From the NCBI GenBank assembly GCA_903911455.1, contig CAIWDQ010000492.1:1-10991 (forward strand): 10,991 nt of DNA, given 5' to 3'. Positions 5,405-10,991 of this stretch are shown in pieces; positions within the stretch are counted from its first letter, which is position 1; each line of letters starts with the position of its first letter. Made by a program: the position numbers and the translations under genes. The notes under the pieces were generated by a model. The model saw only the letters and a program-made list of their open reading frames with translations, was not told the DNA's origin and did no database searches. The stretch is from an uncultured bacterium (lineage in GTDB: Bacteria > Bacteroidota > Bacteroidia > Bacteroidales > JACABE01).

Positions 5405-6385
5405 TTAGAAATAAAGCCCATGAAATTTAAAGCCATTCACAGTATTATACTCTAATGTTGGCATTGGAAACTTAATAAACCCAATTACATTAAACAACAT
5501 CTCAAATGTCTTAGATTTAGGATGAATCTTAGTTAGATCAATATCTAAAGAAAGATAATATTGCCTGTATCTTTGAAAAGATGGAAGGCTTTTTCCATTA
5601 ATAACTGTTGGATTTTCACTTGCACCTGTCATTCCTTCGGCACCATAGCCTACTGCAAGATTCAACCACTTAGGAAAGCCTGAACTTTTGTGCAAAAAAG
5701 AATAGATGTTAGCCGAAAGCCAATAAGTTTGCCCATTATAATCTTTTAGAATCCTCTCTTGCAAACTGCTTCCTAACTCATTTGGATTATATTGTGCATA
5801 TGATGTAGTATGTCCTGAAAATTTTAACATTACTCTTTGTTCTTTCCATGCAAGTTGCTGTCCAATAAACAAAGCCGATCCAATTGTATTCGCAGTAAAG
5901 TCTCCAGGTGAGAAACCCCACTCTTTAGAAAAGCCATCCATCGTTTCAACTATCATCAAATATGCCCAGCCTAAAGTTCCGCCATACCAAATGGCCTCTT
6001 TCTCTTTAACACCACTCCATTTTAAAGCTTCATAACCAAATTTCCCAACATAATACGAAGTTGTAGCATGTCCGCATTTATCCATTTGAAACCATTCTTT
6101 ATCATCATTAAAAAAATGAAATTGATTCATGGGATAGTTACTGTACCATGCAAAATACAAGGCAGTCATCGAACCTACATAGACTGTGCTTTCAGTAATT
6201 ATTAAAGCTTTTAGTCTATTTTTGTTAACTATAGAAGTATCGGTTGTTTTTATTTTACTTGTTTGAGAATGTATATTATTATTAAGACATAATAATAGTG
6301 CTAAAAATAAAATATTACTTCTTAGAATTGTATTTAATATTGTTTTTTTCAATGATATTCTATTTAAACTTATTAAGAATCTCAT
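5405..6385 (-). CDS. Exported DUF2279 family protein
   Basis: This 326-residue protein is of the DUF2279 type common in Bacteroidota, whose function is not established. The family core begins at FHFFNDDKEWFQMDKCGHATTSYY (about 89-112), with the conserved D-K-C-G-H stretch. It continues through WYGGTLGWAYLMIVETMDGFSKEWGFSPGDFTANTIGSALF (about 133-173), rich in conserved acidic and Gly residues. An outer-membrane or periplasmic location is likely. A signal peptide ends near HSQ (residues 39-41) but is preceded by 11 unusual residues if the ATG at 6385 is used. A TTG at 6352 would give a cleaner signal peptide starting KKTILN and would remove the 26-nt overlap with the upstream mutase gene. It is the last gene of the minus-strand run. 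Confidence 0.75.
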   Translation of the reverse strand: MRFLISLNRISLKKTILNTILRSNILFLALLLCLNNNIHSQTSKIKTTDTSIVNKNRLKALIITESTVYVGSMTALYFAWYSNYPMNQFHFFNDDKEWFQMDKCGHATTSYYVGKFGYEALKWSGVKEKEAIWYGGTLGWAYLMIVETMDGFSKEWGFSPGDFTANTIGSALFIGQQLAWKEQRVMLKFSGHTTSYAQYNPNELGSSLQERILKDYNGQTYWLSANIYSFLHKSSGFPKWLNLAVGYGAEGMTGASENPTVINGKSLPSFQRYRQYYLSLDIDLTKIHPKSKTFEMLFNVIGFIKFPMPTLEYNTVNGFKFHGLYF

Positions 6386-7703
6386 TAACTAAAGTTATTT
6401 TCTCATTCAAAAGTTCTTTATTTTTAGCTTCGGCAAGGAAACGTAGATAGGGTTCAGTGTTTGAAGGTCGGATATTAAACCACCAATCTTCAAATTCAAC
6501 TCTATAACCATCAAAATCATAAAATGCAGTTGATTTCTCTGCTTGCATGAAATAATCTTTAACCGCATCCATTGCTTCAAGCTTTTTCTCTATTTTAAAG
6601 TTCATTTCACCTGAATTTGCATACTGTGAAATGTTATTGATAAGCTCAGAAACTTTCTTTCCTTGCTTTTTCATCTTATTAACAATGCCTAAAACTATTA
6701 AGCAAGTCATAATCCCTGAATCGGAATAATAGAAATCTTTAAAATAGTAATGCCCTGCTAGTTCGCCTCCATAAATTCCATCTTCTTCGCGAAGTTTAAG
6801 AGCTGCATAAGCTCTGCCAACCTTCCAGGTAGTAACTTCACTGCCAAACTTATGTATATACTCCCCTACTGCTTTTGATGATCTAATATCCTGAAGTACT
6901 TTACCCTTTAGTCCTTTTTCTTCAAGGAAATAATGAGCGAGTAAAGCTATTATTAAATCTGGTGAAATGAATTTTCCATTCTCATCCACAAACATTACTC
7001 TATCAGCATCACCATCAAAGATAACTCCAATGTCACTTTTGGTTTCCAACACCTTATTTTGAAGTTCAACAACGTTTTTTGGCTCTAATGGATTGGCTTC
7101 GTGATTTGGAAATGTCCCATCTAAATCATCAAAAAGATATACTGGATGATTTCCAAGTATATCTTTTATAAGTAAAGAAGCCATTCCGTTAGAACAATCT
7201 ATTGTGATATTGAGATTACTTAAATCAGTGAGATATTGACGTTGAAAGTTAAGATATTCTTCTTTCACATCCATATCAATAACCTTTCCTTCAACTTCAC
7301 TAAAGACAATTTCTTTAGTTTCCATAAGCTCTTTAAGCTTGCCAAGACCTGAGTCAAAGCCAACAGGAAGTGCATTGGTGCGAGAGATCTTTAAACCATT
7401 ATATTCTTTTGGATTGTGTGAAGCAGTAATCATAACAGAGGCATCAAAACCATATTTGGCAGTAGCCCAATATACCATGGGTGTAGTTGACAGACCAATA
7501 TTATAAACATCTGCTCCACTATCTGTGATACCAAGACAAAGGAACTCATAAATCTCCGGTGAAGAAATGCGTACATCCCTTCCAACAAGAACTTTATTTG
7601 TTTTTAATAGCTTTGGCAGGAAATAACCTATGCGATAAACATCTGTTTTGTTAAAATCCTCATTATAGACGCCCCTGATATCATATGCTTTGAAAGCTCC
7701 CAT
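6360..7703 (-). CDS. Phosphomannomutase/phosphoglucomutase (alpha-D-phosphohexomutase)
   Basis: This 447-residue cytoplasmic enzyme interconverts hexose 1- and 6-phosphates, supplying GDP-mannose or UDP-glucose routes to surface polysaccharide. All four family sites are present: the phosphoserine loop TASHNP (93-98, S95), the metal loop DGDADR (230-235), the sugar-binding loop GGELAGHYYF (312-321) and the phosphate-binding loop RPSNTEP (412-418). The sugar loop reads GELAGH where many relatives have GEHSGH or GEMSAH. The E and the final H remain, so activity is expected. The opening FKAYDIRG is typical of the ManB/AlgC group. Mannose or glucose preference cannot be decided from sequence. It starts 6 nt after the hydrolase-like gene and its end overlaps the DUF2279 gene by 26 nt, indicating co-transcription. 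Confidence 0.92.
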   Translation of the reverse strand: MGAFKAYDIRGVYNEDFNKTDVYRIGYFLPKLLKTNKVLVGRDVRISSPEIYEFLCLGITDSGADVYNIGLSTTPMVYWATAKYGFDASVMITASHNPKEYNGLKISRTNALPVGFDSGLGKLKELMETKEIVFSEVEGKVIDMDVKEEYLNFQRQYLTDLSNLNITIDCSNGMASLLIKDILGNHPVYLFDDLDGTFPNHEANPLEPKNVVELQNKVLETKSDIGVIFDGDADRVMFVDENGKFISPDLIIALLAHYFLEEKGLKGKVLQDIRSSKAVGEYIHKFGSEVTTWKVGRAYAALKLREEDGIYGGELAGHYYFKDFYYSDSGIMTCLIVLGIVNKMKKQGKKVSELINNISQYANSGEMNFKIEKKLEAMDAVKDYFMQAEKSTAFYDFDGYRVEFEDWWFNIRPSNTEPYLRFLAEAKNKELLNEKITLVNEILNKFK

Positions 7704-7709
7704 ATGATT

Positions 7710-8531
7710 TTATTTCAGAAAGTTCTTTACTACATCAAAATATTTTGCTTTGTTTGATGAGAATGTTGTTTCAAATGTAGCTCCTAATGCTTTATATTCT
7801 TCTGTAGGACATTTTGCGGCTTTACGCACTCTCCTAACATCTAATTGTGCATATACTTCTTCCTTTTCACCATAAATTACAAGAACTCCAAATAGATTTT
7901 TACCTCTTTCAGGCAATGCATATTCAGGTTCCAGTATATATTTATCAAATGCCAGAGGTATCATAACATCAGTACCTTTAACATCTTTAATTTTCTTTTG
8001 TATTCCTTCCAAAGTAGTATATGGGGAGTCAGCTATTATCTTATTAACTTCAACTCTATTAGCTCCAACTGCTAAAGAAAGACCTGCGCCCATGCCGATA
8101 CCATATAAATCCATCTGTTTCAGCTTTGCGTGATATTTATGCACATAATCTATAACAGCATTCAGATCTTTTTCAAACTGAGCATATATATAGAAGTTAA
8201 GATTAATCTTAAATTCGCTACTTTCACCAAATCCGCGATAATCATATGTAACTACGGTATAACCTAAAGTAACAAAATGACTAGCTAATTCTATCATGTT
8301 TGACTGATTTCCATCTCCACTATGACTAATAATGATTACTTTGCGAGGTTCGCCTGATGGTTTATACATCCAGGCAGCTAATTGCATACCATCCTTTGTA
8401 GGGATAGTTATTTTTTCGTAATTCAAACCAAATTCATCAGGTTTAACTTTATATTCTTTTTCTGGCTTAAGGGCAAACAAATTACTACTTGTAATCAAAA
8501 GGCAAACTAATAAATAATTCAGAATTCTCAT
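7710..8531 (-). CDS. Exported alpha/beta-hydrolase-fold protein lacking the catalytic serine
   Basis: The 273-residue protein starts with a signal peptide (MRILNYLLVCLLITSSNLFA) and is otherwise a complete alpha/beta-hydrolase fold close to BAAT/acyl-hydrolase-like 'alpha/beta hydrolase' proteins. It shows IPTKDGMQLAAWMYKP (43-58), the oxyanion-region strand VIIISHSGDG (65-74), VVTYDYRGFGES (93-104), a nucleophile-elbow strand and a C-terminal strand LVIYGEKEEVY (217-227). The elbow, normally G-x-S-x-G, reads G-I-G-M-G (144-148), so the nucleophile position 146 is Gly (codon GGC). The usual GxxD acid reads GEKEE, and the expected late His is not seen in ALGATFETTF. The fold seems preserved but the triad is lost, so it is probably a pseudoenzyme or has another activity. 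It lies 54 nt after mltG and 6 nt before the mutase gene. Confidence 0.85.
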   Translation of the reverse strand: MRILNYLLVCLLITSSNLFALKPEKEYKVKPDEFGLNYEKITIPTKDGMQLAAWMYKPSGEPRKVIIISHSGDGNQSNMIELASHFVTLGYTVVTYDYRGFGESSEFKINLNFYIYAQFEKDLNAVIDYVHKYHAKLKQMDLYGIGMGAGLSLAVGANRVEVNKIIADSPYTTLEGIQKKIKDVKGTDVMIPLAFDKYILEPEYALPERGKNLFGVLVIYGEKEEVYAQLDVRRVRKAAKCPTEEYKALGATFETTFSSNKAKYFDVVKNFLK

Positions 8532-8585
8532 GTTGTAATTTCTATTTATATTAACTAATTATATTATTTCAGTATAGTGATTTAT

Positions 8586-9614
8586 CTATTTATAAATCTT
8601 TCGTTCGTTCAAAGCTTTCCAATACTTATGTGCGTTAACACTATGCTCTGTTTCGTTGCGGGCAAAATTATGATAACCACTAAAATCTTCCTTTGCGCAG
8701 AAGTATAAATAGTCTGTTTTCTTATAATTAAGTACTGCGTCAATGGTTGTTATAGATGGGATACAGATAGGGCCCGGTGGTAAGCCTTTAAACATATAAG
8801 TGTTGTAAAGCGAGTAGTAAGAAGTGTGAATATTAAGTATTCTTTTTAAAGAAAAATCACCTACAGCATACTTTACAGTTGGATCGGCTTGTAGTAGCAT
8901 CCCTTTTCTGAGCCTGTTGATATATACGCTGGCAACAGTTGGCTTTTCGTCGTTCTTATTCGTCTCTTCTTCAACAATTGAAGCTATTATAGAAACCTCT
9001 TTACGACTTAAATTAGCATCATTTGCTTTTTGTTCTCTATCTGCATTCCAAAATTTAACGTATTCCTTTTGTATTCTATCCATTAGTTGTTCAGGGCTGG
9101 TATTCCACCAAATCTGGTAGGTGTTTGGCACAAATAGCATACGCACTTCCTGAGTATTGACACCTATTTTTTGTAGAAAGTCATTGTTTTTAAACAGTTC
9201 CAAAAGGCTTAAACTATCTGCTTCTATCTGTCTTGATAGTTTTCCGGCTAATTGTTCGTTTGTTCTGATATTATTAAACACTAAGTTGACAGGTTCTTGC
9301 TTACCGGCACGCAACATGTTCACTAAGTCGTTGTTGCACATCCCTTGTTTAAGCAAATACTTGCCTGGTTTAACCTTATCAACATATTCTTTTTTCTTTG
9401 CAACCCATTCAAAGGTCTTAATATCATCTAAAATGTTGAGTTCCTTAAGTTGGTTTACGACTTCCGCATATTTGCTACCTGTTTTTATATACAAATATGC
9501 TTTCTGATGCACATTAGAAACATAAGCCCTCGTATAAGTATAATAACCATAAGCTATTGCAATGATTACAGCAACTGTAAATACAGTAAAGAATATTTTA
9601 GATACTTTTTTCAT
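8586..9614 (-). CDS. mltG: Endolytic murein transglycosylase MltG (YceG-like)
   Basis: MltG cuts nascent glycan strands at the outer face of the inner membrane and is thought to set peptidoglycan chain length. The 342-residue protein has a single N-terminal membrane anchor (about 8-26), a LysM-like region (about 40-105, including VKPGKYLLKQG) and the YceG domain. The catalytic region is IIASIVEEETN (209-219), with the family's essential glutamate in this IVE-ET motif, followed by VASVYINRLRKGMLLQADPTVKYA (227-250) and YMFKGLPPGPICIPS near the C-terminus. All expected motifs are intact and the length is usual. The ATG at 9614 lies 17 nt inside the end of the GNAT gene, suggesting translational coupling. 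In many bacteria yceG has other neighbours (tmk, pabC), so this context is specific to the lineage. Confidence 0.93.
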   Translation of the reverse strand: MKKVSKIFFTVFTVAVIIAIAYGYYTYTRAYVSNVHQKAYLYIKTGSKYAEVVNQLKELNILDDIKTFEWVAKKKEYVDKVKPGKYLLKQGMCNNDLVNMLRAGKQEPVNLVFNNIRTNEQLAGKLSRQIEADSLSLLELFKNNDFLQKIGVNTQEVRMLFVPNTYQIWWNTSPEQLMDRIQKEYVKFWNADREQKANDANLSRKEVSIIASIVEEETNKNDEKPTVASVYINRLRKGMLLQADPTVKYAVGDFSLKRILNIHTSYYSLYNTYMFKGLPPGPICIPSITTIDAVLNYKKTDYLYFCAKEDFSGYHNFARNETEHSVNAHKYWKALNERKIYK

Positions 9615-10125
9615 CGTTTATTAATTGTAACATATATACATCTTTCCAGACATTTGCTATTTGAACCCAGTCTTTTTTACAACCGATAATCTCAAAACCA
9701 TGTTTTTTAAATAATTTCAAACTTATTTCATTGTCGGTAACTATATTGCAATAGATCTGGTGCAATCTTAAAACATCAAAACCATATATTATCAAAACAT
9801 CCAGAGCATCGCCGGCATAACCTTTATTACGTTCATCTTCTGTAACTAGTAAGCCAACCCCTGCCCTTCTATTTACGGGTTCAAATTCAAAAATATCAAT
9901 ATGACCAACCACTTTTTTATCAGCTTCTATAATAAGTTTCATGTTTTTTGAACTATAAATATCATCTTGCGTATTTATATAACTCTCAACCGAATACTTT
10001 GAAATAGGAACAAGGTTTCCGCTTTCAACCCAAGCGCTTACATCGTTTTCCCAATCATAAATTATATCAAGATCGTTGGGTTCTAAAGCCCTTAGAAGTA
10101 TTTTTTCGCCCTTAAGATTTATCAT
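9598..10125 (-). CDS. GNAT family N-acetyltransferase (RimJ/RimL/SpeG-like)
   Basis: This 175-residue cytoplasmic protein has the RimJ/RimL-type GNAT fold and should transfer an acetyl group from acetyl-CoA to an amine. Visible marks are the opening GEKILLRALEPNDLDIIYDWEND (6-28), the central strands KLIIEADKKVVGHIDIFE (63-80) and RAGVGLLV (87-94), the pyrophosphate-binding turn RNKGYAGDAL (99-108) that fits R/Q-x-x-G-x-G/A, and the late NEISLKLFKKHGFEIIG (132-148). The sequence opening resembles both spermidine and ribosomal-protein acetyltransferases, and the substrate cannot be assigned. It is the first gene of the minus-strand run. A TATTTTTG box lies upstream, and it shares 17 nt with mltG at its end. 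Confidence 0.87.
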   Translation of the reverse strand: MINLKGEKILLRALEPNDLDIIYDWENDVSAWVESGNLVPISKYSVESYINTQDDIYSSKNMKLIIEADKKVVGHIDIFEFEPVNRRAGVGLLVTEDERNKGYAGDALDVLIIYGFDVLRLHQIYCNIVTDNEISLKLFKKHGFEIIGCKKDWVQIANVWKDVYMLQLINDEKSI

Positions 10126-10145
10126 TTAGTTGTTTGAATTCTTTG

Positions 10146-10153
10146 CAAAAATA
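10146..10153 (-). promoter_or_regulatory. Candidate -7 promoter box for the GNAT-mltG run
   Basis: TATTTTTG on the minus strand matches TAnnTTTG. It would place transcription start about 14 nt before the GNAT ATG. No TTG is present 19-20 nt farther upstream, so only half of the promoter is recognisable. No equivalent box was seen in the 54-nt gap after mltG, which supports a single long transcript. Confidence 0.5.
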
Positions 10154-10311
10154 AGCAAAATTGTTTAGTTGAAGCTAATTAAATAGTGTTAAATATTAAT
10201 TGAGAGTAAATAACTTTCTGAGAAGTTACAAAAACAGTTTAATGTCTGTTATGCTATTTTCATACGACAATCACATAATAAAGGTATTAATGAATGATTA
10301 GTAAGATTTAA

Positions 10312-10342
10312 TTTGCACTATTGATTTCGATTATTAATTTTG
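10312..10342 (+). promoter_or_regulatory. Orphan plus-strand promoter match
   Basis: TTTG at 10312-10315, a 19-nt spacer and TAATTTTG at 10335-10342 fit the Bacteroidota promoter consensus well. Transcription would start near 10349 and run into the 3' end of the membrane-protein gene on the opposite strand. No plus-strand coding frame follows (the first ATG, at 10421, is followed at once by TAA). The 286-bp gap at 10126-10411 holds no other feature I can support. Confidence 0.4.
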
Positions 10343-10411
10343 CCTATACTTACTAATACTATACCCCAATTTTTATTTCACGTTTAACGATTTATAAAAT
10401 AGTTAGATTTA

Positions 10412-10870
10412 TTATTTTTTTATGTAAACTCCCTGCTTCATTTCCGAATGTCTTATTTCGCCACCTGAATATCCTGTTTTAATAGCAATTGTGCTTACAA
10501 ATATTGCAGCAATTAGTAGGTATAGATTAAATTTCTTCAAAAGCTGTACTTTAGTTTTTAAAATATATAGTCCAAGCATCGAAACGGCAGAAATAACCAT
10601 AAGTCCTATAAAAAAGAAGAGTGCTGCATGTTCATGATCTTCTATCATGTCGGGCGAAATACCGGGATAAGTTTTAATTATTTCTTCTGCTCCATCGCCA
10701 GTAAAGTAAGCTAACAAAGCAAATGCTCCTAATAAAACATAAAACCAAAGCGTTAATTTCTTTATCTCATTGCTCTTACTAAATATCGCATAGATATTTA
10801 AAAGAACTGCAATTCCTATTCCTACAATAGGCAAATGTGTAAACATTAAATGTAAGTGTGCTGAATTCAT
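10412..10870 (-). CDS. Four-helix membrane protein, DUF2231-like
   Basis: The 152-residue protein has four predicted membrane helices (about 14-30, 40-57, 82-104 and 113-131). It shows a pattern seen in small DUF2231-like membrane proteins: an N-terminal HLHLMFTHLPIVG segment (5-17), a TGDGAEE loop (57-63) and a DHEHAALFF segment (78-86). Histidines at 5, 7, 12, 79, 81 and 141 lie near the membrane edges and could bind heme or metal, but this is inference. The family's role is not established. The ATG at 10870 gives a short leader into HLH. A TACTTTTG box is upstream, so it is probably a single-gene transcript. Its stop lies 286 bp from the GNAT gene start, with no clear terminator. Confidence 0.68.
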   Translation of the reverse strand: MNSAHLHLMFTHLPIVGIGIAVLLNIYAIFSKSNEIKKLTLWFYVLLGAFALLAYFTGDGAEEIIKTYPGISPDMIEDHEHAALFFFIGLMVISAVSMLGLYILKTKVQLLKKFNLYLLIAAIFVSTIAIKTGYSGGEIRHSEMKQGVYIKK

Positions 10871-10916
10871 ATATATTAGTATTTAAATGTCATTTAAAAT
10901 TCTTAATTTAATTCTC

Positions 10917-10924
10917 CAAAAGTA
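10917..10924 (-). promoter_or_regulatory. Candidate -7 promoter box for the four-helix membrane protein gene
   Basis: TACTTTTG on the minus strand matches TAnnTTTG and would give a leader of about 40 nt. A TTG lies 22 nt upstream, slightly beyond the usual 19-20 nt, so the promoter is plausible but not ideal. Confidence 0.5.
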
Positions 10925-10991
10925 GTTAAACATTTTCAATAATGGTCAAAAATAAAAATAACTTTATCCTAAAGTACCCTTAATCTATTAT

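Noticed and set aside
8917..9689. Plus-strand open frames opposite mltG and the GNAT end
   Set aside because: They are rich in Ser, Phe, Leu and Cys as expected for antisense reading of AT-rich genes, and they conflict with two intact recognised genes.
10234..10251. Small hairpin AACAG...CTGTT in the gap beyond the membrane-protein gene
   Set aside because: It has only 5 bp with an 8-nt loop and no T tract on either strand, which is not enough for a terminator call.

Overview
The window looks like a chromosomal segment of an AT-rich member of the Bacteroidota, probably Bacteroidales-like. The evidence is the protein content (a DUF1573 protein, a DUF2279 protein, a GLPGLI/DUF4412-like fragment, Bacteroidota-type RibD and PrmC), the near absence of Shine-Dalgarno sequences, and several upstream boxes matching the phylum's promoter pattern TTG-N19/20-TAnnTTTG. 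No plasmid, phage or complete transposon gene is visible.

Layout. Bases 1-1810 carry two plus-strand genes, each followed by a hairpin terminator: a secreted DUF1573 protein and a class I/II PLP aminotransferase. Bases 1810-2160 have no gene. They hold two near-identical 65-bp direct repeats 208 bp apart, flanking three unrelated GC-rich palindromes. Bases 2158-2754 (minus) hold an apparent small secreted GLPGLI/DUF4412-like gene cut in two by one in-frame TAA. Bases 2755-3401 have no gene. They contain five copies of the near-palindrome TCTCAAACTTTGAGA at an exact 41-bp period, then two degenerate 18-bp repeats. This array is the most striking unexplained structure in the window.

Bases 3402-5391 hold the divergent pair prmC (minus) and ribD (plus). 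The two promoters appear to overlap face to face inside a 35-bp inverted repeat, and ribD is probably leaderless. Bases 5405-10125 are a compact minus-strand run, in transcription order: GNAT acetyltransferase, MltG, a secreted alpha/beta-hydrolase-fold protein, a phosphomannomutase/phosphoglucomutase and a DUF2279 protein. Two junctions overlap, one gap is 6 nt and one is 54 nt, so the run is probably one transcription unit. Three or four of its five products (MltG, sugar-phosphate mutase, exported hydrolase-like protein, exported DUF2279 protein) fit a cell-envelope theme. Bases 10412-10870 encode a four-helix membrane protein on the minus strand. Between it and the GNAT gene is a good plus-strand promoter match with no gene downstream.

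The most useful points for follow-up are the 41-bp palindrome array, the hydrolase-fold protein that has lost its catalytic serine, the interlocked prmC/ribD promoters, the gene split by a single stop, and the repeat-flanked palindrome cluster.
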